Notes under the pieces: generated by a model
Told to the model about the DNA's origin: nothing
The model's database searches: none
What the model saw: only the letters and a program-made list of their open reading frames with translations
Made by a program: the position numbers and the translations under genes
Assembly (NCBI RefSeq): GCF_963518785.1
Contig: NZ_CAUQKJ010000002.1
Coordinates: forward strand, 1-64,000
Source: an uncultured Campylobacter sp.
GTDB taxonomy: Bacteria > Campylobacterota > Campylobacteria > Campylobacterales > Campylobacteraceae
Reading direction: 5' to 3'
DNA length: 64,000 nucleotides
Shown here: positions 17,004-25,035 of the stretch, one piece after another
Layout of the letters: the number at the start of each line of letters is the position of its first letter
Position numbering within the stretch: position 1 is the stretch's first letter

Positions 17004-17669
17004 ACTTCAGACCTTTGTAAAAAATGGGCTAAGCTTACTATTATTTTGCAAATTTTAAGCTTAGATCGCCGTTTAAAGCCCTAGCTCGTTTTTTAGACTT
17101 GGTTAGTTTTTTGAGCTTAGCCCACCGCCGTTTCGGGCTATAAATTTAGCTAAATTAAGGGCGCGCGGCGGATGGAGGACGCGAGGAATTTAAAATTTAA
17201 AAGCGAAATTTTACCGTGAGGTTTTACGGAGTAGATTATAAAATTTCGCCGCACGAGGCTTTGTGGTTTGAACTGCCGCTATGCTTTGAAATTTCATTAT
17301 GTTTTGACAAGTCGTCATACTCTAAAATTTTGTTGCGCTTTGAAATTTCGTCGTGTTTTAAAATACTGCCGCGCTGCTGTAAAATTTTGCATAGCGGTTA
17401 GACGGAATTCTGCGCCGTAAAATTTTTTGTGCGGCGGAATTTTATCTTTTAAATTTTATAGGCTTAGCACGCCGCCGTGCGTGCATAGATCAAGCATCTA
17501 TAGAATTTTATCGGTAAAATTTGAACGTAAAATTTTAAAATTCCGCGCTGCTAATATAGGTGAAATTTCACGCTGAAATTTTATCACCAAAACTCGCTTT
17601 AAGCGTGCGTTTTGGCGCTCTACGATACCGATTTTGTCTTCAGATATGAAGCTATATCTAGCCTAAAAT
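17004..17669. other. Gene-free stretch between rseP and pgsA
   Basis: No supported gene. Dominated by AAATTT/AAAATTT motifs and by the 18-bp tandem array at 17267-17374. In C. jejuni, as remembered, pgsA and rseP are adjacent, so this repeat-rich DNA separates a normally contiguous pair. Confidence 0.5.
17267..17374. repeat. Six 18-bp tandem repeats, TTTGAAATTTCGTCGTGT type
   Basis: Six exact-length units start every 18 bp (17267, 17285, 17303, 17321, 17339, 17357). Units 2 and 5 are the closest (TTTGAAATTTCattatgt and TTTGAAATTTCgtcgtgt). Read as protein they give hexapeptides FELPLC, FEISLC, FDKSSY, SKILLR, FEISSC, FKILPR, but the ORF around them has no ribosome site. Confidence 0.8.
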
Positions 17670-18224
17670 TTAGCTTTTTTTCGTAGCCTTAGCATACGCC
17701 GCGACGTATTCAAAGCCCGAATATAGCGTCAGCGCAACTGCGATCCAGAGTAGGGCGTTTGCATAGGGCCACTGCATCGTTAGCCAGCCGATAGCGATCA
17801 TCTGAAAGACCGTCTTTACCTTGCCCGCCATCGATGCGGCAACCTCTACGCCGTCGCCCGCCATCGCCACGCGAAGGCCAGTGATGAAAAACTCGCGGAT
17901 TAGGATCAGATAGATCGCCCAAGCACTGGCGCGCCCGATAAACATAAGCCCCAAAAAGCCCGCAAGCGTCAGCATCTTATCGGCGAGCGGATCGATGATG
18001 GCGCCAAGCCTCGTTTTTTGGTTCCAAGAGCGCGCGATGTATCCGTCGAAAAAGTCCGTGACGGAGGCGATGACGAAGACCAGTGCGGCGAAATAATCGA
18101 TCCAGCTTACATGCACCGAGCCTACCATGCCGCCGTTCGCATGGCCGGCTAGTAGGATCAGCCAAAAAAACAGCGGCGCCAGTGCAACGCGAAAGCTCGC
18201 TAAAATATTGGGTAAATTTAGCAT
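17670..18224 (-). CDS. pgsA: CDP-diacylglycerol--glycerol-3-phosphate 3-phosphatidyltransferase
   Basis: 184 residues with the complete CDP-alcohol phosphotransferase motif DG-x2-AR-x8-G-x3-D-x3-D (DGYIARSW, then RLGAIIDPLAD), on a cytosolic loop between the hydrophobic segments of an inner-membrane protein. It makes phosphatidylglycerol phosphate, the first committed step to PG and cardiolipin. Its ATG shares one base with the stop of the reductase gene (TAATG), so it is the last gene of the pyrD-M16-dapA-reductase-pgsA operon. Confidence 0.95.
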   Translation of the reverse strand: MLNLPNILASFRVALAPLFFWLILLAGHANGGMVGSVHVSWIDYFAALVFVIASVTDFFDGYIARSWNQKTRLGAIIDPLADKMLTLAGFLGLMFIGRASAWAIYLILIREFFITGLRVAMAGDGVEVAASMAGKVKTVFQMIAIGWLTMQWPYANALLWIAVALTLYSGFEYVAAYAKATKKS

Positions 18225-19003
18225 TATTTAAAGGTTGTTCCGCCGTCGACGATGAAGGTGTGCCCCGTCACCCAGCTAGCCTTGCTCGAGCATAGAAATA
18301 AACATGCTCCCGCCAAATCCTCCGGCTGCCCCATGCGTCCTAGCGGGCTAAGCTCGGCGGTCTTGTCGCGCACCTCTTCGTAGTTTGTAAAGGCTCTAAG
18401 CGCGTCCGTCTCGATCGGGCCGCCGCTTACTACGTTTACGCGGATGTTTTTCTCTCCAAGCTCGGTCGCGGCGTAGCGCGCCATCGCTTCAACCGCGGCT
18501 TTCGCCGTACCGTGACCCGCGTAGTTTTCGATATAGACTAAATTTCCCGTGGAGCTAAGCGAGATGATAGAGCCGCCGCCTACCGTCTCCATGCGTTTTG
18601 CGGCTTCTTGCGCGCCCACGACGAAGGCATTTACGGTCGCAGTAAAGATATTGTTGATGCCGCGCGGCTTTAGCCTCATAAATTTAGTGTATCCGCCCGC
18701 GACTGCGCGACCTGAGATGATGGCGTTTGAGATGAAAAAATCCACTCGCGCAAAATCCTCATCGATCTTGGCAAAGAGCTCCTTGTAGGTCTCGGGCTCT
18801 AAGATATTTAGTGCATAAGCGCGCGCTTTGATGCCGTAAGCCTTCTCAAGATCGGCTGCTTGTGAAGTCGCTAGCTCCTCGTTGGAATTATACGTAAAAG
18901 CGATATTCGCTCCCGCAGCTGCGAATTCTAAAACTATCGCTCTGCCTATGCCTCTCGTGCCGCCGCTGATAACTAGCGTTTTTCCTTTAAATTCGTTCGT
19001 CAA
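18224..19003 (-). CDS. Short-chain dehydrogenase, FabL-like enoyl-ACP reductase
   Basis: 259 residues. The cofactor site GGTRGIG is near residues 14-20 and NADP(H)-binding elements follow. The catalytic spacing is Tyr-x6-Lys (ENYAGHGTAKAA), not the classical Tyr-x3-Lys, and the flanking SLSSTGNL...YIENY matches what I know of Bacillus FabL, which reduces enoyl-ACP in fatty-acid synthesis and is less sensitive to triclosan. Many annotations would call it only 'SDR family oxidoreductase'. Located directly after dapA (stop 19004 / start 19003) and before pgsA, a lipid-synthesis context that supports the call. Confidence 0.8.
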   Translation of the reverse strand: MTNEFKGKTLVISGGTRGIGRAIVLEFAAAGANIAFTYNSNEELATSQAADLEKAYGIKARAYALNILEPETYKELFAKIDEDFARVDFFISNAIISGRAVAGGYTKFMRLKPRGINNIFTATVNAFVVGAQEAAKRMETVGGGSIISLSSTGNLVYIENYAGHGTAKAAVEAMARYAATELGEKNIRVNVVSGGPIETDALRAFTNYEEVRDKTAELSPLGRMGQPEDLAGACLFLCSSKASWVTGHTFIVDGGTTFK

Positions 19004-19900
19004 TTAAAATCCTTTGATAGTGTATTGTTTCATCACGTTTTCTATTTTTTTGAGGTTTTCCGCGCTCGGCTCGCAAAGCGGTAAGCGGTACTCCAAACTC
19101 GGCGCGAGGCCCGCGATATACATCGCCGCTTTGATCGGGATCGGATTGCTCTCGCAGAATAAAATTTTATTGATCGCGTAGAGATCGTCGTTGATCTGCT
19201 TGGCTTTTAAAAACTCATTTTGCAGCGCAAATTTCGTTAGTCTCGCCGTGTAATCGGGCAGTAAATTTGCCGTAACGGAGATCACTCCCTTGCCGCCGTT
19301 GCTTAGGATCGGATAGTTTATCGCATCCTCGCCGCTAAGCACGCTAAGGCGCGGCTCGTGCGCGAGCAGATCGACGCATTTATCGATGCTGCCGCTAGCT
19401 TCTTTGACGCCGTAGATGTTCTCGCAGTCGTTAAAAAGCTTGATGATCGTATCTGCGGCGATGTCGCAGCCGGTGCGACCGGGCACATTGTATAGCAGTA
19501 CCGGCAGATCTACCGAGCTCGCGATCGCCTTGTAGTGCAGATACAGCCCCTTTTGGGTGGGCTTATTGTAGTAGGGAGCTACGGATAAAATTCCGTCCGC
19601 ACCGTGAGCCTGCGCAAACTGCGCGAGCCCGATCGCTTCGTGAGTTGCGTTGCTGCCCGCGCCCGCTAGCACCTTAACGTCCGTACCCTTGCACGCGTCT
19701 ACTGCGATCTCGATACAGACGCGGTGCTCGTCGTGCGTCAGCGTCGCGCTCTCGCCTGTGGTACCGACGGGCACGACCGCGCTTATACCGTTTGCGATCT
19801 GTCTTTTGATGAGCTTTGCGTAGGTCTGCTCGTCCAGTTTGCCCTCTTTAAAAGGCGTGATCAGCGCCGTCATAGAGCCGATTATGACATTTTTATTCAT
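19004..19900 (-). CDS. dapA: 4-hydroxy-tetrahydrodipicolinate synthase
   Basis: 298 residues, the usual length. It condenses pyruvate and aspartate semialdehyde in the lysine/diaminopimelate pathway. The Schiff-base Lys166 is in YGVKEASGS, Tyr137 in LLYNVPGRT, and the pyruvate-binding GTTGE (46-50) is present. Overlaps the end of the M16 protease gene by 8 nt. The order M16 protease-dapA-SDR matches C. jejuni. Confidence 0.97.
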   Translation of the reverse strand: MNKNVIIGSMTALITPFKEGKLDEQTYAKLIKRQIANGISAVVPVGTTGESATLTHDEHRVCIEIAVDACKGTDVKVLAGAGSNATHEAIGLAQFAQAHGADGILSVAPYYNKPTQKGLYLHYKAIASSVDLPVLLYNVPGRTGCDIAADTIIKLFNDCENIYGVKEASGSIDKCVDLLAHEPRLSVLSGEDAINYPILSNGGKGVISVTANLLPDYTARLTKFALQNEFLKAKQINDDLYAINKILFCESNPIPIKAAMYIAGLAPSLEYRLPLCEPSAENLKKIENVMKQYTIKGF

Positions 19901-21146
19901 CGTTTTCCTTTCGTAAGATAATGCTCGTGGAATTTTTGAGACTTAGATAGGTTTTTATCGCTTTTTTAACCGCGTTTTTATCTAGACTTTTGATCTCGCG
20001 CTCCAGCCTAAATAGCGCGTCCAGATCGCCGCGGACGATGTAGCTGCCGTACATCTGAGCTACCTTGCTAGCGCTGTCGAGGGAGTAGATCAGATCGCTA
20101 CTTAGGGTGTTTTTGATCTTTAGCATATCATCATCGCTTATTTTAGCTTTTTTGGCTTTTTCGATCAGCGCCAAAATTTCATCTCTTAGCGCCTCGCCGC
20201 TTACGCCCTGGTTGCAAACGGCAAAGACTATAAATAAATTCTCATCCTTACCGCTCATATCGTAGATATTGATCTGATTGGCGAGCTTTTTCTCATCAAC
20301 CAGCACGCGCTGTAAAAGCGAGCTCTTGCCGCCGCTAAGATATATATCCATCGCTTTGATCGCCGCGGCGTCAGGGTGGTTAAACGGCGGAATTTTAAAG
20401 GCGACTGCAACGATCTGCGCCTCGCTGTTTTTGTAAATAATGCTAAGCTTCTCACCGTCTTGCGTAGGCTCGGTGCAGTGAAGACATGGAATTTCGCTCT
20501 TGTTTTTTACCGGAGCGAAGTGTTTTTTGGCCGCATCAAACGCCGCCTTTTCGCCGATGTCGCCGGTGATCAGCAGCACGGCGTTTTGCGGCTGATAAAA
20601 TTTAGCGTGAAATTCCTTGATATCTTTGATGTTCCAGTTTTCGATGTCCTTGCGAAAGCCGATCGGCGTCCAGTGATACGGGTGGTACAAAAACGCTGCG
20701 TTATAGAGCCTGAAAAATAGGTATCCGAACGGATCGTTATCGGTGCGCCACAGCCGCTCCTCGAGTACGACCTTGCGCTCGGGCTGAAATTCTTTGTCTT
20801 TGAGGCTTAAGTTTTGCATTATGTCGGCGTAAAGATCCAAGCAAACCTCTAAATTTGAGCTCGCGCACTTGATGAAGTAGTGCGTGTAATCAAAGCCCGT
20901 GCTTGCGTTATTTACGCCGCCAAAGCCCTTTATGATCGCGTCAAACTCGCCCGCCTTGCGATTTTTCGTGGATTTAAAATTTAGATGCTCCAGCATGTGC
21001 GCAATGCCGCTTTTGCCCATCACCTCGTCGCGCGAGCCGACGTTGTAAAACACGTCCACGCTGATGACGCCGCTGCCTTTATTCATCGGAATGTGATAAA
21101 TTTGAAGCCCGTTTTGCAGCGTGATTTTCTTAAATTTCGGAAACAT
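19893..21146 (-). CDS. M16-family zinc protease
   Basis: 417 residues with the inverted zinc motif HxxEH at 50-54 (HMLEH) and a downstream glutamate in the usual place (LEVCLDLYADIM region), plus the C-terminal non-catalytic M16 half, which retains the R/Y-type segment of single-chain proteases. No signal peptide is obvious, so the site of action (cytosol or periplasm) is uncertain. Shares a TAATG junction with pyrD. The role is unknown; the pairing with dapA is conserved in Campylobacter. Confidence 0.92.
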   Translation of the reverse strand: MFPKFKKITLQNGLQIYHIPMNKGSGVISVDVFYNVGSRDEVMGKSGIAHMLEHLNFKSTKNRKAGEFDAIIKGFGGVNNASTGFDYTHYFIKCASSNLEVCLDLYADIMQNLSLKDKEFQPERKVVLEERLWRTDNDPFGYLFFRLYNAAFLYHPYHWTPIGFRKDIENWNIKDIKEFHAKFYQPQNAVLLITGDIGEKAAFDAAKKHFAPVKNKSEIPCLHCTEPTQDGEKLSIIYKNSEAQIVAVAFKIPPFNHPDAAAIKAMDIYLSGGKSSLLQRVLVDEKKLANQINIYDMSGKDENLFIVFAVCNQGVSGEALRDEILALIEKAKKAKISDDDMLKIKNTLSSDLIYSLDSASKVAQMYGSYIVRGDLDALFRLEREIKSLDKNAVKKAIKTYLSLKNSTSIILRKENDE

Positions 21147-23149
21147 TAATCTTTTTTCGCCTTTCGTTTTTTGCTTGAGTTTTGCTCCGCGTCTTGGGTG
21201 CCGCCTGCCTCTTTAGTCTCTTTGGCCTTGGCATTTTTAGTTTTGGCGCCGCTTTGCTTTGCGTTTTTGGCTTTTAAGCTTTTGCTTTCCGCGCTATTTT
21301 TTGATGCGGCTTTAGTTGCGGTTTTATTTTTCTGCGCGGTTTTAGTTTTTGTAGTTTTGCTCGCCGCGCCGCTTTGTTTTGCGTTTTTGACCTCTAAATT
21401 CTCGCTTTTTGCGCCACTTTGCGAGAGATTTTTAGCTGCAGCACCCTTTTGCTGCGAGGCGTTATCCTGCATGACGTCCTTCCGTGGGGCGTCATCATAC
21501 TGCGCAGTATTCTGCGCGCCATCTTTCCGCGAAGCGTCCTTTGAAATTTTACCGCGTTTTGAGGTTACGCCGCTTTTTGAAATTTGACTTTGTTTTCGAT
21601 CCGTACCGCTTTTGGAGGTAGTTTTTGAAATTTTATCCTGCTTTTGATCGGCACTGTTTTTCTTTGCGCTTTTAGCTTCTAAATTTTCGCTTTCTGTGTC
21701 GCTTTGTTTTGTATTTTTAACCTCGGGAATTTTGTTCTCCGCGCTACTTTGCTCGGCTGAGCTTTGATCCGTTGTGGTATCCGTGCTTACCAAGGCGTTT
21801 AAATTTGCCGAAGCGCTAGAATTTTCGTCTGCTTCGGAGCTTGAGTTTGTTTTAGCGGCGGGAATTTTATCGGCTTGAGCACCCGATATTTCGCTTTTGC
21901 CGTCGTTTGGAATTTCATCCGCATCCTTGCTTTCGGGCGCGTTTGAAATTTCATCCGTTTCCTCGCCTTCGGTCGCACTCGAAATTTTATCCGCTTTAGC
22001 TTCCGCGTCTTTATTTTCGTAAGTGCGCAAATCCGCGCTGTTGCCGAGATTTTCCGCCAGATCATTTCTGATGCCGTATCCTTCGCCCGCGCGATCTTTT
22101 AAATTTGCCCCGACCGCTTCGCCGATGTTATTAAAGCCGTCTGCGCGCAGAAGCTTCGCGAGCCCCTCGTTGATCGATTTTGCGACGAACGGGCCTTTGA
22201 AGATAAAGGCGGTAAAAATTTGAACCAGGCTCGCACCCGATTTGATGCGCTCATAGGCCTCCTGCGCGCTATCTATGCCGCCGCAGCTGATTAGGACCGT
22301 GCGGCCGAAGAGCTCGCGAGCGACCTGCGCGAAAAGCTCGCGCGATTTTTCGGTGATCAGCCTACCGCTCAGGCCGCCGAAGTCCCTAGCGTTGGGACTT
22401 AGCGAATAATCGACGCTCGTGTTGTTTATGATGATGCCGCTTGTGCCGCTTTGCACCGCGCACTCGCACAGCGCGATCGCCTGATCCGCGCTCATATCGG
22501 GCGCCAGCTTTAAGACGAGCGGCCTGTTCGTGATTTTTTTCATCGCTCCGATCAGCTCGCTTATGAAGCTGTTTTCTTGCAAAGCGCGCAGATTCGGGGT
22601 GTTCGGCGAGCTTACGTTGATGATGAAAAAATCGCACAGCCCGTTAAATTTACGACCCAAGGCTTCGTAATCGCTTAGCGCGTCCTCGTTCGAAGTGGCC
22701 TTATTTTTGCCGATATTTGCGGCGATCGGGATTGCAAAAGGATAAATTTTTCGCACGCGACGCTCGATAACATCGGCACCTTCGTTGTTAAAGCCCATCG
22801 CGTTTTGAATGCTCTGCTCGCTAACGAGGCGAAAAAGTCGCGGCTTAGGATTGCCGCTTTGAGGACGCGGCGTAAAGGTGCCAAAATCGATGTGCCCGAA
22901 GCCAAGAGCAGCTAGCGGCGCGATCATCGTGGCGTTTTTGTCGAAGCCGCCCGCGATACCTACTGGATTATCGAAACTTAAATTCCATATATTTTGAGTT
23001 AAAATTTCATCTTTGTAAACGCCGAATTTTGCCAGAGCTTCAAGCCCGCCCGGAGTCGCATAGAGCGCGCGAAGTCCGAATTCTGCGATCTTATGAGCGG
23101 TTTCTGGATCAAATCGAAAAAAGATTTTTTTCAAGGTATCGTAATTCAT
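21146..23149 (-). CDS. pyrD: Dihydroorotate dehydrogenase (class 2, quinone) with a long disordered C-terminal tail
   Basis: Residues 1 to about 350 are a complete class 2 PyrD: an N-terminal helical membrane-association segment, FGFGHIDFGTFTPRPQSGNP, the FMN/active-site loop NVSSPNTPNLR, and SCGGI near the end of the barrel. It oxidises dihydroorotate to orotate with menaquinone as acceptor at the inner membrane. The usual family length is about 350, but this ORF continues in frame for another 310 or so residues of low-complexity Lys/Ser/Ala/Asp/Glu sequence with repeats of the type EN-LE-(V/A)K-(N/S)AK(Q/K). The tail ends in a very basic KKRKAKKD. First gene of the operon; RBS GAGGAAAC before ATG. 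Confidence 0.93.
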   Translation of the reverse strand: MNYDTLKKIFFRFDPETAHKIAEFGLRALYATPGGLEALAKFGVYKDEILTQNIWNLSFDNPVGIAGGFDKNATMIAPLAALGFGHIDFGTFTPRPQSGNPKPRLFRLVSEQSIQNAMGFNNEGADVIERRVRKIYPFAIPIAANIGKNKATSNEDALSDYEALGRKFNGLCDFFIINVSSPNTPNLRALQENSFISELIGAMKKITNRPLVLKLAPDMSADQAIALCECAVQSGTSGIIINNTSVDYSLSPNARDFGGLSGRLITEKSRELFAQVARELFGRTVLISCGGIDSAQEAYERIKSGASLVQIFTAFIFKGPFVAKSINEGLAKLLRADGFNNIGEAVGANLKDRAGEGYGIRNDLAENLGNSADLRTYENKDAEAKADKISSATEGEETDEISNAPESKDADEIPNDGKSEISGAQADKIPAAKTNSSSEADENSSASANLNALVSTDTTTDQSSAEQSSAENKIPEVKNTKQSDTESENLEAKSAKKNSADQKQDKISKTTSKSGTDRKQSQISKSGVTSKRGKISKDASRKDGAQNTAQYDDAPRKDVMQDNASQQKGAAAKNLSQSGAKSENLEVKNAKQSGAASKTTKTKTAQKNKTATKAASKNSAESKSLKAKNAKQSGAKTKNAKAKETKEAGGTQDAEQNSSKKRKAKKD

Positions 23150-23505
23150 AATGTTTCCTCAAATTTTGCATAATGGTAGCTAAAATTTAATTAAATATAG
23201 ATAAGGATTTCGCGCCGTATTTGCAATCTGCGGCGGTAAAATTTAGTTCCGAAATTATGCGCTTGGAAGAGGCTGTGTAAAATTTCTACGACTTGCCGCG
23301 CCGATCTGAATTTACGCAGAAGTTCAAAGATGTGCGGCGCAAATTTTATAAATTTAGCCCGCCCGGGTACGTGCCGAAACGCGCGGTGTACGTAGCGCGG
23401 CTCGCGACGGCGGGCGTTGCCGCGATTTTATCCTGCGCCGATCTGCGCTCAATACCGCTGACGCTAAATTTTAAAATTTAAAGCGTCTACTCGCGCCGTT
23501 TGAGT
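23150..23505. other. Gene-free stretch between pyrD and the low-complexity membrane protein
   Basis: A possible plus-strand ORF of 62 codons (23293-23481) has no ribosome site and no recognisable product. No terminator with a U-run was found. Confidence 0.4.
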
Positions 23506-24705
23506 TTAGCGCGCGTCTTTGCCGCCGAAAGCAACGATCATCGTGCCCAGAGGAATGATCGTAACGCCCAAGATAATCGCCAGCGGGTTTAGCAAGGACA
23601 GCTTGGCAAGTAGGTAGATCGCCGCCACGAGCGCCGCATAGGACAAAATTTTAAACGGAGAGAAAAACGCCCCCACAAAATTGCTCCGAACCTCGCCCCT
23701 TTCGTGCTCATCATCCCAATCATCGGCGCTGCCGTCCGCGCCTCCGAAATCATCATTTGATCCATCGCGCGCGCCGCCAATCCCACCTCTAAAATCGCTC
23801 GTACCGTCGCCCGGCCCGCCGCCACGATTGCCGCTATCTGTGCCATCGCTATGATTGCTGCGATCTGCGCCGCCGCTCCAGCCGCCGCCCAGGTCGCTAC
23901 TCGCTGCATTTTTCAAGTCGTTGCAACGCTCGCCTATGCCGCCTTGCGAACTATCGCTAGCTTCGTCGTTTATGCCGTCGTATGAGTCGCTGCAAGTCGC
24001 GCTGTCATTCATATTAAATTTATCGGAGGCGGCGGTCGCGTCGTAAGCGGAGGTTTTGTCGTCGCTCTTCGTAGAATTTACGTCGCGCTCGCCAGCGGAA
24101 GCTCTGCCGTACTCGGCGTCTAAATTCGAGCTGCGAGTAAAATTTATATCAGCGGCGGAGTCTGCGACACGCTCGGCGGCGGTCTCATCGTATAGGGCGT
24201 GGATATCATCGTTTTCGATGCGGGTCCCGTCGCTTGTGAAATTTACGACGCCTTCGGAATTTTGAGTGTTTAAAATTTCGGCGCCTAAATTTAGATCGCT
24301 AAAGCTTTCTCTCTTTAAAATCTCGCCGTCGCAAATTTTGCTATATAAAATTTTATCGCCGCCGCCTATGCTGCCTCGGTTTTCGCCGCCAAAGCTTGCG
24401 GAATTCGTATCGTTTGCGGAAGTTTCGCCGCTTATGAAACCTGCGGAATTTTTAGAGCTTTGCCGTAAAATTTCATCGTATTTGTCGGCTCTGAGCTCAT
24501 CTTCTATCTTGTTGCGATAAGCGCGAAACGAAAAATATACCGCGCCGAATGCACCCAAAAATCCAGCCTCCAAGCTGAGAAGCCAGGCAAGCGCCCGCAC
24601 GCCGAAAGAGCCCGAGCCGAAAAATCCGCCGCCGCAAAGTGCTAGCCCAAGCAGGGCAAACGCCGCGTTTAGCGCGCAGTATATGAGCAAAAACCGCCTA
24701 CTCAA
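23506..24705 (-). CDS. Membrane protein with a large low-complexity acidic/Gly/Ser loop
   Basis: 399 residues. Two hydrophobic segments at the N-terminus (FLLIYCALNAAFALLGLALC; ALAWLLSLEAGFLGAFGAVYF) and two at the C-terminus (FKILSYAALVAAIYLLAKLS; PLAIILGVTIIPLGTMIVAF) flank about 240 residues rich in Asp, Ser, Gly, Asn and Ala with no regular fold visible (DGTSDFRGGIGGARDGSNDD). No family recognised. Overlaps the AtpZ-like gene by 4 nt and ends the operon that includes hemL. C. jejuni has a shorter membrane protein at the comparable place, as I recall, so the loop may be a lineage-specific expansion. Confidence 0.7.
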   Translation of the reverse strand: MSRRFLLIYCALNAAFALLGLALCGGGFFGSGSFGVRALAWLLSLEAGFLGAFGAVYFSFRAYRNKIEDELRADKYDEILRQSSKNSAGFISGETSANDTNSASFGGENRGSIGGGDKILYSKICDGEILKRESFSDLNLGAEILNTQNSEGVVNFTSDGTRIENDDIHALYDETAAERVADSAADINFTRSSNLDAEYGRASAGERDVNSTKSDDKTSAYDATAASDKFNMNDSATCSDSYDGINDEASDSSQGGIGERCNDLKNAASSDLGGGWSGGADRSNHSDGTDSGNRGGGPGDGTSDFRGGIGGARDGSNDDFGGADGSADDWDDEHERGEVRSNFVGAFFSPFKILSYAALVAAIYLLAKLSLLNPLAIILGVTIIPLGTMIVAFGGKDAR

Positions 24706-25004
24706 TCCCGCTCATCCCATTCATCGTCATCGTCGTCAAAATTTTTCGGATCCGCCTTGTATTTCGGATCGTTTTCAAGTTCTTTTAAGCTCGAATTTAG
24801 CGCCTTGCACGCGCGGTAAACGTTCAGAAACGCCGCTGCGATGCCGATAGCGATGCCAAGCCAGAGCAGAAGCAGCGAGCCCGTGAGGTGCCGCAGCCCA
24901 AGCCCGATCGCTACTCCGATGCCGATTGCTACGACGATTGAGATGCCTAGACTGATGTCGCAGGCGCCCTTTACGATTTTGTTTAAATTTTTCGTTACTC
25001 TCAT
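24702..25004 (-). CDS. AtpZ/AtpI-like small membrane protein
   Basis: 100 residues: a short basic N-terminus, two TM segments (GISIVVAIGIGVAIGLGL; LLLLWLGIAIGIAAAFLNVYRA), then an acidic tail (NDPKYKADPKNFDDDDDEWD). The paired glycine-rich helices are the pattern of AtpZ/AtpI proteins that help assemble F-ATPase or transport Mg2+. It is not next to atp genes here; it is between hemL and the low-complexity membrane protein. Function by analogy only. Confidence 0.75.
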   Translation of the reverse strand: MRVTKNLNKIVKGACDISLGISIVVAIGIGVAIGLGLRHLTGSLLLLWLGIAIGIAAAFLNVYRACKALNSSLKELENDPKYKADPKNFDDDDDEWDERD

Positions 25005-25035
25005 CTAAAATCCGATTAAATTTAAAACGCAGCTT

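Noticed and set aside
17216..17401. 61-codon plus-strand ORF with hexapeptide repeats
   Set aside because: No ribosome site, Cys/Leu-rich repeats follow directly from the 18-bp tandem DNA array. Kept as a DNA repeat only.
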